A stretch of DNA of 64,000 bases, taken from NCBI GenBank assembly GCA_001414345.1, contig LLCB01000217.1, positions 1 through 64,000 of the forward strand. The letters run 5' to 3'. This document shows, piece by piece, positions 12,110 through 22,968 of the stretch (position 1 is the stretch's first letter; each line of letters begins with the position of its first letter). The notes under the pieces were generated by a model, which did not search any database, had not been told where the DNA came from, and worked only from the letters and a program-made list of their open reading frames with translations. The translations under genes were made by a program, and so were the position numbers. Source of the stretch: Hymenoscyphus infarciens (lineage: Eukaryota > Ascomycota > Leotiomycetes > Helotiales > Helotiaceae).

Positions 12110-12960
12110 ATAAAAGTAAGGTTATTATTCTAAAGAATTATAAAGCTTCTTTTATTTTTAATCTAGAGAATAGAGAATTAGTTATAGTAGTTATAATAAA
12201 AAACTAGAGTAGAAAAGAAGGTTCTACTAATAATTATCTTTAAAAGTATATATTACTTATAAGAGTACTTTAATAATACTATAGATCTAAATACCTTCTA
12301 TATATACTTTAAGATAGTATTTATAAACAATTATCTTTACTTTAAACATCTTAAATACTTTAAACTCTTTATAAAATACTTAATATATAAGAAGTACTAT
12401 CTTTTTCTCTTTAATAGCTATAGTCTATATATAACTTAGAACTTTATTAACTACTATTAGAAGTATACTATCTAACTCTTCTAACTTCTCTCTTATCTTA
12501 TATACGTTTTTTAACCTCTAGCTATTAGTATTTTTTAAGCTTTAAAATACTAGTTTAAGAGAGTACTTCTAACCGAGTTATATAAAAGTTTAAAAGAGAG
12601 AATAAAGATAGACTTCTTTTGATTTTTCTAATACTTTTAAAAGAGAATCTTTATATTAAATACTATTTAGTTATTATTTTATAAGATAGGTTTTATTCTA
12701 CTAAACCGAGAGCTAGTTTTATAAAAGCTTAAGATCTATAAGACTAAATAGTTAGTAAAAGAAGAATAGAATAAAGAAGAGAAAGAGTTATTAGATAATA
12801 ATAAGTTTCTAGCTTTTACTACCTCGCTACTCTATACTCTCTCTCTTAAACTAACTTTTCTATATTAGCCTACTCTCTTAATAATATATATAAGAAAGAA
12901 GAGAGTAGATTATATATATATATATATATAATAGAAGCTTTTAAATTCTAATAACTAATT
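12110..12960 (+). mobile_element. pogo/Fot1-like transposase fragment, RIP-degraded
   Basis: Plus-strand translation gives a relic reading KVIILKNYKASFIF then ENRELVIVVI near 12,115-12,205, matching the conserved region ahead of GNREWVTVI in pogo/Fot1 DDE transposases. A decayed form of the DGHxSHxT block (LFNSYSLYIT) follows near 12,405-12,435. Frames shift and stops are frequent. Known from the family: these are cut-and-paste transposases with TA target sites. Terminal repeats were not located. Confidence 0.5.
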
Positions 12961-13358
12961 ACTCTCTCTATTATTTATATATAAGATAAACTCGAATCTA
13001 TCTCTTAATTCTTAATACTTAAAAGTTTACTTATCTTATATAGATTATATAATATCTCTATAGCTAAGAAAAGATATAAACTAAAAGTAGATAATAGAAA
13101 AATAGTTTAGAAGTATAGAGAGATATACTAGTATTAGACTTTAAAAGATATAAGAGAAGAGAGAGTAGAGAAGGATTAAGTAGTAAATATAAGGAATATA
13201 AGGATTATAAGAACTTAGAAGTTAAAATAGAAGCCTATTTTTAAGTAGCTTTTAGAAAAGGTTTCTAGAATAGAAGAATATAATAATTAAGTATTTAGAT
13301 TATAGTGATATAATAGTTATAGCTTTCTCTTTAATTTTAGTATCTAACTTATATTACT

Positions 13359-13397
13359 CTCTCTCACCTAATACACGAAGCGGATTAGGTGAGAGAG
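13359..13397. repeat. short inverted repeat at the AT-rich/gene-island boundary
   Basis: CTCTCTCACCTAAT (13,359-13,372) and ATTAGGTGAGAGAG (13,384-13,397) form perfect 14-bp arms around an 11-base loop. It sits exactly where AT-rich sequence ends and unmutated sequence begins. It may be a transposon end, an excision remnant or a hairpin; no terminator role can be assumed in a fungus. Confidence 0.8.
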
Positions 13398-13564
13398 TGG
13401 TTCGAGCGATTAGTAGAAATTATATAGAGAACATCGCATATTTAGATCCTCTTTCTCTACAAACACATAAGGGTATCTTCATATAAGTCAACCAGCCACG
13501 CGTCGTAATTACAACATCTCTGCTAGCTTAATCTCTTCTCATGACATCACTGGATCACAGATAT

Positions 13565-15739
13565 CTACTGCAACAACTCCTCGTGTTTAGCATCACCCTC
13601 ATTATCAGTCTTATGACCATTCTCCTTTCTGAAAACATCACTCTCCGAGACGGGAGAAAAGACCTTACCCCATCTCAAACAGAAGAAATCAATGGTAGTA
13701 GCCTTGGCACTTCTCAAATTCTCAGCAACGAGTTGACTGGTAGGTTGACTGAAGATGATATCGATCTCCTCGAGAGTTTTGTTCTTGGTTTCGGGCATGA
13801 AGGCGATTTGGTAGAACCATCCACTGCAGTCGTAATTAGAATTTCATTTTTCGTGCGGGAAAAGGGAGGGAGGGAACCTACACAACAGCAATACCACCAT
13901 AGAAACCTAAAGTAAGACCAATTCGGGACATGGCATTCTGCATCTGGGTGAAGAAGTAGGTGACCAAGAAAGAACACAAGAACAGAGTCACATCACTAGT
14001 CTCCATTCCGTAAGATCGGAGGTAAGTAGGGTAGACCTCGGAAGGAATAACCCAAGTCAAGCATGCGTAACTTCCGAAGAAACCCTCGTAGATGATAAGA
14101 CCGGCAAAGTACATTCCTTGGGAGCCCGCTTTGTTGGACAGAGGGATGGTGTAGGAGGCTCCAATGATTACGAGGCCGAAGAAGAGAGCTGGTAACATGG
14201 CGCATGCCCAGAAACGGCGACCGAATTTTTCCATGTAGAAGACTGTGGATGTTTAGCTTTCGAAGATGCGAGGGAAGGAAGAATTAAACGTACCAGCAGG
14301 AATCGTCCCGAGTAGAAGTGATCCGCCACCAACAAGAGACATGAAAACAGACTGCTTATCATTGAAACCAACTTGTTTGATAAGAGTAGCCATGTAATAC
14401 TGGATAGCATTGATACCCGTGAATTGACCCAAGAAAACCATGACGTTGGCATATATGATGGCTCTTCTGGCTCTTGGAACAGTGAAGAAATCCATCCAAG
14501 GAAATCTCTTGTTGACACCATTCTCCTTGGCTGCGAAATCCTCAGCAACAGAGCACTTCATGATGTAGAACTCGGTTTTCGCCTCCTCGTCTGTGCCACG
14601 GATTTGCTTCCATACGTGCCATGCCTCGGTGGTTCGACCCTTGTGCATGAGGAATCGAGGAGATTCGGGCATGAAGAGGATTCCGACGAACATTGTGGTG
14701 GAGAATATAAGGGAGGATCCGAGCATATAACGCCAACTGCCGGATTGAACGTTAACAAAGATGGCAGCAATGACATATCCGAGGACTTCACCGAGGGCGA
14801 TCATGAACTGGTATAAGGAAACGAGATTTCCACGGTACTTTCGAGAAACGGATTCAGCGACGTCTGGATGAGTTGTTAGCGTATGTTCTCCATTGAGATG
14901 ATTGGGGTCGGGAGATCAAAACTTACAAACTGGAACAGTTCCTCCCTCAAGACCAACACCCAATCCGAGAATAAGACGACCAGAAACCATCATGCCAAAT
15001 TCCAAAGCGCCAGCACAAAGTGCTGCACCAATGGTATAGAAAACAAGAGACACGATGATGGCCATTCTTCTCCCAACAGCCTCATTGAGGGGCCCGAGTA
15101 TCAAAGCACCACCGACAGCTCCGAGCGGAACTGCAGAACTTACCAAACTGACTTGTTTGGTGTTGAGACCAAGGGCTGGTTGTATCAGTTTTTAGTCATC
15201 ATACACCCCAGACTTTGAATAGAAGAAAACTTACAAGTAGGCATGAAAAGGTTAGCACCAGAAATCAAACTCTGGTCAACACCACTGAGTAAACCTCCCA
15301 TGGAAGCAAAGCCTAACAACGGTTAGCATCTGCCGACCTGTAAGAAAGACAAGATCTACTAACCAACAAGAAGCCATGTGAAATAACGAGGGTCCGAGAG
15401 CTTGAGTTGTGGTTTATACCATGTCGATTGTATGTTCATGGTCACCAAATCGGCCTCTACTGCATCGATTTCTCTGTTGATGGTATCATAATCCCCAGCT
15501 GCCACCATTTGAAGTGCCTCCCATTCGGAGACTTTGCGTCCACTGCTGCTGTACACAGAATTATTGCGCGACGGACCCTGAGGTTTGACATGCCCCATGT
15601 CCTTCTCATCAACATCCTGTTTCTCAGAATCGAGAGTGACTTTCTTTGGCGCTGGAGCGGCAAGTGGAGCGGCTGCTTCAACGTGGCTGTTCTCTGTTGC
15701 GATGATAGTATCAACTTCTGTCTTGGTTGGTTCGGCCAT
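13565..15739 (-). CDS. MFS sugar transporter (sugar porter family), six exons
   Basis: Plasma-membrane sugar/polyol permease of the major facilitator superfamily; substrate not predictable. Exons on the minus strand: 15739-15364, 15312-15235, 15175-14927, 14863-14294, 14242-13882, 13823-13565. The introns (51-63 bp) have GT-AG ends, most have CTAAC-like branch sites, and the sum is 630 codons plus stop. A roughly 115-residue hydrophilic N-terminus rich in Lys, Glu and Asp precedes the first membrane segment (TWLLVGFASMGGLLSGVDQ). Family motifs: NEAVGRR in the first cytoplasmic loop, PESPRFL at about 300-306, QFTGIN at about 381-386, WVIPSEVYP in the second half, PETKNKTLEEID at about 555-566. 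The ATG at 15739 is preferred over an upstream in-frame ATG at 15856 because the extra 39 residues are not family-like. The coding end lies about 170 bp from the AT-rich boundary, yet the gene shows no RIP-type decay. Splice sites are inferred, not experimentally known. Confidence 0.9.
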
Positions 15740-16994
15740 CTTGTCTGGTGTAGCAGCACCGCGAGTAACAGGTATTACAACCGGAGATCCAAATAGAGGG
15801 AGAGAATGGAAGGAAAACCAAACAAAATGGCGGGGCAGGAGGAGGAACTTATACACGCGAAAGCATCAAGCTTTTCTCCCCCTTGACAATGATCAGCCCA
15901 AGGGAATGACAGACGGGGCCAGTCTCTTGGGAGTCGGGACTTGTCACCCCTTGAGATTCGTTCTGTGTCCTGGACTCCTGGTGGATCCATTAGCGCTGGG
16001 ATGTACGTTGTACGAGAACGTCAAGGCGGTTGGTTCTAAAAATCGGATACTTACTTGTACATATATGCGGAGAGCGTGGAGCCAGAGCCAGAACCAGAAA
16101 CCTTTCCAGGTTGCTGTCCTGGCTGGGGACCCCCTTTGCAACGCGCAAGTTTTGCGTGGGAAAGTCGGCATCTCCAGGTGTCTCCGGTCTCCAGGTCTCC
16201 AGGTCTCCAGGTCTCCAGGTCTCCAGGTCTTCAGGTCTCCAGGTCTCCACGATACTGTAACAGAAAAAACATGCGCGTTGGAGAAAATGGGGACATTGGG
16301 GAGACATGACCTTCCCCTTCCCCTCCCCCTCCTTCGGTGAGATTCGGATGCTCCGAGTGGGTTTAATGCGTACGCCAGCGTCTTCAGTGAGTGCAGGTGG
16401 TTCATAAAGATGCCCTGGATTTGGCCCGTTTTCAAAGGCCGGGCCCGGTCCATAAAAGAGCCGTTGAGCTCCCGAGCGAAAAATCCAACGACGACCCACA
16501 AAGTCACCGAAAAGAGGAGATGCATCAGATGATGGCAATATCCTGATTGGCCGTGAGAGAACTAGTCGAGGTTTTCAGAGACCAACGCCGGCCAAGCAAT
16601 GAAAGACGTCGACAAGCTTGCACAAGCTTCCGCCACGGCGGTCCGTACTGTACTGTAACCCCTGTGCCAAGGACCCATAAAAATGGTCTTGTCTCGTTGG
16701 CCCGAAGACGGCACATCTTCGCGTTCTGGAGATCCTCACGAGTAAGAAACTTCCTTTTCTCCCCAAGGCTCACCTCAATTGAGATCGACTTTCCAGCAAT
16801 GCAACGAAAACTCAGTGAGACTTGGTGCTTGAGAAACCAGACCGATATCCTCCGGCCTTTCCCCCCAAATTCGTCTTGTGCTGAGCACCTCAGGGCCAAG
16901 TGGAACCATATCATATCAGCAATAAACGTGGAATGAGTAAACCAAACCTCCAAGAAAACTGTGGGTATATTTGCCAAACGACCTGCTGATATTT
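15740..16994. promoter_or_regulatory. intergenic: sugar-transporter upstream region and 3' flank of the next gene
   Basis: No credible gene. Open frames on both strands here are low-complexity or overlap the minisatellite. The part next to 15,740 must hold the transporter promoter; no clear TATA box was found. An 8-bp minisatellite lies 450-510 bp upstream of the ATG, and a run of C-rich blocks (CCCCTTCCCCTCCCCCT) lies at about 16,311-16,331. Confidence 0.5.
16192..16247. repeat. 8-bp minisatellite CAGGTCTC, seven units
   Basis: Seven consecutive CAGGTCTC units, one with a single C-to-T change (fifth unit), preceded by degenerate copies from about 16,171. The period of 8 rules out an in-frame coding repeat. 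It is likely length-variable between strains. Confidence 0.95.
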
Positions 16995-18984
16995 TTAAAC
17001 TTTCTTTTCCCCTTCCTTTTCCTCTGGTTCCGTATACTTCCACGTGGTCCACCGCTGCGAACCGACCGTAAATCCTGCCCATACCACACCCGTGATGGTA
17101 AGCTGGAGCACCAACACTGCTGCGATATTCCCAGCGCCCGTCGTTCCAAGACCCAGTGGGAAAGTCCACAACGAAGGGTACATGTCCTTCGTACTTGAAC
17201 CTGAACTTGCTCGAATCGCACGCCCAAGAACTCTGACCATGAAAGCTTCAAAAGGCATAACGATAATTCCAGCAACAATCTCCCTCAATCCTTCCGTCGC
17301 CATGATCGCAGGTAGTAGTGTGAGTCCCGTTATACGATACTTGGTTTCATTCGACTCTTTTGGCTCATTGGCGCTTCTCAATTCTGCAGACCATGTACCG
17401 AGAGTCCCGTGAGCGGCGAGTGGGCTTTCGACTGCCTCTGCCGCTTCAACGTCGAAGCTTATTAAAGTTGCATGTGGAACGTCCCCATCTTCGTCATGGC
17501 CCGAGTCAGATTCTCGATCATTAGGACGCGAGCGTGGTTCCCTTTGTTCTAATGAGGGCAATCCTTCGAGTGCTCGCAGTGTTTGCTCATCCTGGCTTGT
17601 TGATCTATCATCGTTATGTTGATCTGGAGTGTCATACTCAGCCGATGGCTCAATCGACAAACCAGAAAACATACTATCTCCTGTTGGGCGTGGTAGCAGA
17701 GTGTAGATGTGTTGGTACATGCTACGTGCTGCAATGTACTTGACTTTGCCGTGGAAGAGAATTGCAAGCATCGGTGCCATCGACCAAAGTATGGCACCTC
17801 CCCAGCTTAGAACAGAAGTTGGCCGAGACACAATCCGGAATGGTGAATAAGTAGAAAATGGAATGAAAGATTTGGCGACTGGAAGGATTTGATAGTAGGG
17901 AATGAGGTTTAGCTGTTGAAGGATGGCAAACATGCGAAAATGCAAATTGGCATAGGCAAAGCCAACATTGAACCTTGAGAGTTGTTAGCGGGGATTTTGA
18001 TATAATTCGCCTATCCCGAAGAGGAGGAAAGCCAAGGGGGATATGCAGACTCAGATGAACCTCCCACAGAACAGGGAGGCTATGGCAAGAGCCCACTTAC
18101 AAAATCTTGAGTCCCCCCTTTAAAATTGCTTGTCCTGATGAAAGTTCCACCGCATCACCATTCTCATCTTCCTCTTCCCAGATAGCATCAACAATTGTTT
18201 CTGCGAAAAATTCAATCCAGTCGGCAACATGGTAAGCCACTACAGCTGGTAGGCCACATCCAAACACGCCTAAAAGGCCATCTTGACTAGTTTCACGCCG
18301 AATAATTTGAAATAATCCAACTTGCGAACAATCCTGGTAAAGCTGTGATTGTGAGAAAGAAGTTTTGACATTGCAAAAGGGTGATGTATGCTCTTACCAA
18401 TATCCTTCGGCGTAGCCCGAGGACACCCCAGATTCCGCCCACCATCAAGGCCCGTCCCCACTCCATAGCCCGTATACCAGTTAAAGTATCCCGGTTCTTG
18501 TTGAAGAGAATCTCGGTTGCTTGAACTCTGGCAGCGATGGAGTCTTCTACAACACCCGTCACCTGCATGACTTCATTGGCAGCCCGCACGTGCTCACGTT
18601 CCCTTCGTTTCGTTTCTGGGTTTCTTGGACGGCCATGATCGTTGTATTGCTGTCTTGGTCGTTGGCTCGAGGCCTCATTGGAAGAAGGAAGAGTTTGCAC
18701 TACTTCGGATTCATATGGCCCTCGACCCTGCGTTGCCAGTTAGAAGACGGGCATGTGAAGGACAAAGCGGTACATTTCACAAAAAGAAAGAACGATTGAT
18801 TATTGGAGTATATATTTTGCCTTCTAGACACCATATCATGGCTCTGGCTCGGAAACATGGAAAACAAGAAGCGTTTGAGAAATAGTGATAGAGAACTTTG
18901 GCGATCGAGAGAGGGGGAAGAGACATTGAAGGCAAAGAATGGACATACCAGAGCCGTGGCAGTTAATGATTCTGATCGTCCCAT
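16995..18984 (-). CDS. conserved-looking membrane protein of unknown function, four exons
   Basis: I do not recognise this protein. Proposed exons on the minus strand: 18984-18949, 18727-18398, 18333-18101, 17973-16995, giving 525 codons plus stop. All introns are GT-AG and phases agree; the first (221 bp) is long for this organism, so the 12-codon first exon (MGRSESLTATAL) is the weakest part. The protein has an Arg-rich hydrophilic N-terminus (ETKRREREHVR), then hydrophobic segments near residues 103-122 (ALMVGGIWGVLGL), 141-160 (GVFGCGLPAVVAYHV) and in the last exon (SWGGAILWSMAPMLAILFH, LPAIMATEGLREIVAGIIVM, NIAAVLVLQLTITGVVWAG). An acidic disordered stretch lies between them (RESDSGHDEDGD). 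About five membrane passes seem likely. It ends with a charged tail (EPEEKEGEKKV). It is divergent from UTP13 and shares its upstream region. Organelle and function unknown. Confidence 0.75.
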
Positions 18985-19505
18985 TGTGACTATTTCAAGT
19001 AGATAAAGGAGAGTTGCCTGTAAAGAGGGATCGTTCTCTCAAACTCCACGGCCTTGATAGACGAGCATTTGCATAGTGGTAGTGTACCTCCACCAGTAGT
19101 CCAACTCTGATGAGCTGGAAATGGGGTTGGGGAGGGGGGGGGTCGCGATCTTGAGACGAGTATCGAAAGACAATTGTTGTGACAAGTAGACAAAGATCTG
19201 AAGCCTGAGATGAGTTGATTGTTTGTCAGGTAGTGATGGATTCCGCAGGTGTCTTTAGTGAAGAAGGAGCTCGCAAGGTCAACCTCAAGGTTCCAGGTTC
19301 CCTGCAATCAAGGCGGTGAGGAACTGCGATCTGCAGAAATTGGAGGCTAAACCCAAAGCAGCTGTGGGGTTGCGGCCAAAATTCTTTTCTTTCTTTGGCG
19401 GGAGAAAGAAGCTCTACACCATACTAGACCATTGGGAACAGTGGCATATATTTGCTTGTAAATGTATGCGTTAGTGGCATTTCACCTCTATCCCAGTATT
19501 CCACA
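18985..19505. promoter_or_regulatory. divergent promoter region between the membrane-protein gene and UTP13
   Basis: About 520 bp between two oppositely directed start codons, with no gene inside. It contains a G-run (GGGGTTGGGGAGGGGGGGGG at 19,122-19,141) and a TATA-like CATATATTTGC at 19,444-19,454, about 55 bases before the UTP13 ATG. A shared or bidirectional promoter is an inference from spacing. Confidence 0.5.
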
Positions 19506-22350
19506 ATGGCCACCAAAGCGCCCTACCAAACGACTTTTGACCCCGAGCGTACCATTCAACCCATCTACACTGGTGGCAGTGTTGCACTCGACCACACTGG
19601 GCGCATTCTTGCGACTACCTTGGGGGAAGATGCGCTGCTCACAGATTTAAATACCGGCCGTGAACTGGCCCGGATTGAGGGGGTAAACTAAACTAAACTC
19701 TCTCACTCCCTTTTTCTTCTTGCCTTGGGACTAACGACAATGATCATTTATAGGATGGCGAAGTTATTTCGACACTCACATGTAAGTATGCTCTAGGCCT
19801 TCGAGAATCCGTATAAATCTCTGCAAGAAGACCAAATCTAACTTTGTGCGGCCAGTAACACCTTCGGCCTCACACCTCATCATCTGCTCGAGATCACTCT
19901 CTATGCGAATATACTCCCTCCGACCCTCCCTCGCCGCGAATTCCGAGATCAACTTCCAATTACTTCGAACCCTCAAACCCCATTCTACGCCAGTGGTGGT
20001 ACTCGCAGTCGACCAAACAAGCACCCTGTTGGCTACTGGAGGGGCAGATGGAGTAGTCAAAGTATGGGATATTCAAGGAGGATATGTCACACATACATTC
20101 CGAGGCCCAAATGTGTTGATATCTGCTTTACATTTCTTCGAGGTTGTTGCCGGAAATAAACAAGAGCCATTGGGAATATCTGCACGAAATCGCAAAAATG
20201 CCGAGGTGGATGCTGACGGGGAATCACAGAACGAGGCAGTCAGAGGCTTCCGATTAGCTTCCGGAGGGCAGGATGGAAAGGTCAGAATTTGGGATTTATT
20301 CAAACGTGCTTCGATCGCAGTTCTGGACTCTCACGTTTCGGATGTGCGCGCTCTGGATTATTCCGTCGAGGAAAATGCGCTTTTGACGGGCAGTAGAGAT
20401 AAAACTATCATGTGGTGGGACGCGAAAGCATGGAAAGTTCGAAAGGTGGTCCCAGTCCTCGAAGAAGTCGAAGCGGCTGGGTTTTTGGAATCTGGGAAGC
20501 TAGTCTACGCTGGAGGAGTGAACGGTAATATTCGAGTTTGGCAATCGAACAACGGGCGAGAAGTCACCAGCCCGCAAACACCAAGATCTGAGGCAGAAGC
20601 AATTTTGGATGGATTTTTGGTATCGGAAGCGGCTTTCATTTTGTCAATACACTCGGATCATACCATGACTTTACATTCAACAAAATCGCTGGAAAATATT
20701 GGAAGTACGGACTCGGTCCCAGAATTGGAAGAGTTAAGACGGATATCCGGGACCCACGATGAAATTATCGACCTTGGATACCTCCTCCCCGATCGCTCGC
20801 TTCTGGCACTGGCGACCAACTCGGAAGATGTCCGAATAGTATCACTCGCGCAGTCCGACGAACCCAGCGGCTCAACGTATTTCGGTGCAGATGTCGCACA
20901 ATTAACCGGGCATGAGGATATTGTCATTTGTCTTGATATCGATTGGTCCGGGCATTGGATAGCGACCGGAGCGAAAGATAATACTGCAAGGCTATGGAGA
21001 ATCGACCCTAAAAACTCCTCATTCGCCTGTCACACCACATTTACAGGCCATGCTGAATCTCTTGGTGCTATTGGTCTCCCCCACTCCCCGCCCGCCGAAT
21101 CCTCAACGGCCTTTAAATCACCCCTCGACCACCCACCTGCATTCCTTCTGACCGGCTCTCAAGACCAAACGATCAAGCGATGGGATATCGCCTCTGCAAG
21201 TCAGAAAGCGCCAAGGGCCATATATACCCGAAAAGCGCATGACAAGGATATCAACGCAATCGACATAGACCATACTGCACAGTTATTTGCCTCAGCTTCT
21301 CAAGATAAATCTGTAAAAATCTGGTCAGCGGAGGAAGGAGAAGTACAAGGAGTCTTGCGCGGACACAGACGTGGTGTGTGGTCAGTAAAATTTGCACCAA
21401 AAGGTACACCAAATATCGTCGGAGGTAGTGGACCAGCCGCTGGAAAGGGACTCGTTCTCACTGGAAGTGGTGATAAGACAGTCAAAATATGGAGTCTTAC
21501 TGATTACAGCTGCTTGCGAACATTCGAGGGACACACCAACAGTGTTCTGAAAGTAGCTTGGTTAAATATCCCCAAAGCAGAAGAGCGGGGACGAAAACAT
21601 GTCCATGTTGTAAGTGCAGGGGGTGATGGTCTAGTCAAAGTGTGGGATGCAAATACTGGGGAAGTCGCATGCACCCTAGACAACCATGAAGATCGTGTAT
21701 GGGCTTTAACAGTCAACCCAACGACCAACATGGTTGTCTCCGGTAGTGGAGATTCCACTATTACATTCTGGAAAGACACAACATCGGAAACGCAAGCTGC
21801 CTCTACAGCAGCCGCAACTCAATTTGTGGAGCAAGAACAGGAACTTCAGAATTATATCCACTCTGGCTCCTATCGCTCGGCTATAACTCTCGCCCTTCAA
21901 CTCAACCATCCCGCTCGCCTGCTTTCCCTCTTCACGACTGTATCTACGAATTCCCCTGATCCTTCGAGCTTATGCGGTTCCAAAGCCGTCGATGAAGTTT
22001 TAGGCTCTCTATCAGATTCCCAGATATTTACTCTTCTCCTCCGAATCCGAGACTGGAATACCAATGCACGAACGGCACCTGTTGCCCAGAGAATTCTTTG
22101 GACCTTGGCTAAGAGCTACCCAGCGGCGAGATTATCTGGTCTCAAGGTTAAAGGAGGTAACATGAAGGAGGTTCTGGATGCGCTGAAGGTGTATACCGAG
22201 AGGCATTATAGAAGGATGGAGGAGTTGGTTGATGAGAGTTATTTGGTAGAATATACTTTGAGAGAGATGGATGGGATGGGACTTGTTGATGGGGCTGAGA
22301 AAACCACAGAGGTTTCAATGGACGGGGAACAGGATGTTATTATGGTGTAA
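19506..22350 (+). CDS. UTP13: U3 snoRNP / SSU-processome WD40 protein Utp13, three exons
   Basis: Nucleolar component of the small-subunit processome (UTP-B subcomplex in yeast), needed for cleavages that release 18S rRNA; the human orthologue is TBL3. Exons 19506-19682, 19754-19781 and 19856-22350 give 899 residues, close to other filamentous fungi and somewhat longer than yeast. The 28-base middle exon is required to join ..RIEG to DGEVISTLT and then LTPSASHLIICSRSLSMRIY, a hallmark of the family. WD-type blade ends are visible in order: DGVVKVWD, DGKVRIWD, DKTIMWWD, NGNIRVWQ, DNTARLWR, DQTIKRWD, DKSVKIWS, DKTVKIWS, DGLVKVWD, DSTITFWK, as expected for two tandem propellers. Residues about 728-875 are the helical Utp13 C-terminal domain (QNYIHSGSYRSAITLALQL, AQRILWTLAKSYP, YTERHYRRMEELV). 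The ATG at 19506 has a good context (CACAATGGC). No signs of decay. Confidence 0.95.
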
Positions 22351-22968
22351 AATTGGTGGGATTAGATGGGTTGGGACTGTATATAGTTGTGACGCTTTGG
22401 TAATTATGAAATGTTTCCTTTCTGGAGTAGTATTGCCTTTGTATTTGATCTGCTTCCTTGCACATTTCTTCAAGAGGTTTGTCTAGTCATTGCTCTCCAA
22501 CACTATTTCTGTGACTATTCCCCTTAGCTGTTAATCAAAAGGTTTAGATGGCCTTTTATACAATTCGTGTTCTTTATTGAGAGTAATGACTAAGTTTCTT
22601 CTCCTTTGAATTCTCATACATAAAAATATGGCTAGCTATAAACCTTAACCTAACCTCTCTAAAGTATCCTATGATTGATAATTTATGGGTGCAGCGTCTT
22701 AGAGCTGGGGAAGAGTGTAAGAAGAGTTTTCTTTCAGATTGCGAAGTATGTGCATTGTGATTAATAACACACTTCCAAGAGTCATAGAGCGGCATCATTT
22801 TCAGACTAGGGCCTGATTCACTGCGTCTCAAATTGGGCCTTATTTGTAACCGCAACTCCACACCCTGCTTTGAGCACAACGACCTTTACACTCGTTTTGT
22901 GGCTTTTGAGGTATTTTCTTCTTTTCCTTATTCAAAGATTTTGATAGGTGCGAAATGCGAAATACGAA
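22351..22968. promoter_or_regulatory. intergenic: UTP13 3' flank and promoter of the next gene
   Basis: About 620 bp without a convincing gene. The last 60 bases before the next ATG are pyrimidine-rich (TTTTCTTCTTTTCC near 22,914-22,927), typical of fungal 5' leaders. A minus-strand open frame here has no recognisable features. Confidence 0.45.

Noticed and set aside
1..13400. A hidden functional gene cluster in the left AT-rich block
   Set aside because: Every coding-like stretch resolves to copia, pogo-like or TIR-element relics with many stops.
13541..13915. Plus-strand 124-codon open frame
   Set aside because: It is the antisense of the last exons of the sugar transporter, whose protein motifs and splice phases are unambiguous.
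15585..16340. Plus-strand 251-codon open frame and overlapping frames on both strands
   Set aside because: Overlaps the transporter's first exon in antisense and then runs through an 8-bp minisatellite; no domain or codon signal.
16525..17278. Minus-strand open frames offset from the unknown membrane-protein exon
   Set aside because: They are other-frame shadows of the 979-base last exon, which carries clear membrane segments and fits splice phases.
22641..22659. Telomere-like AACCTTAACCTAACC
   Set aside because: Too short and irregular to call an interstitial telomere repeat.
22574..22879. Minus-strand 101-codon frame downstream of UTP13
   Set aside because: Low-complexity, no recognisable feature, and it occupies the 3' flank of UTP13.
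22948..22968. Earlier in-frame start of the surface-protein gene
   Set aside because: The codon is GTG; the ATG at 22,969 leads directly into a good signal peptide.
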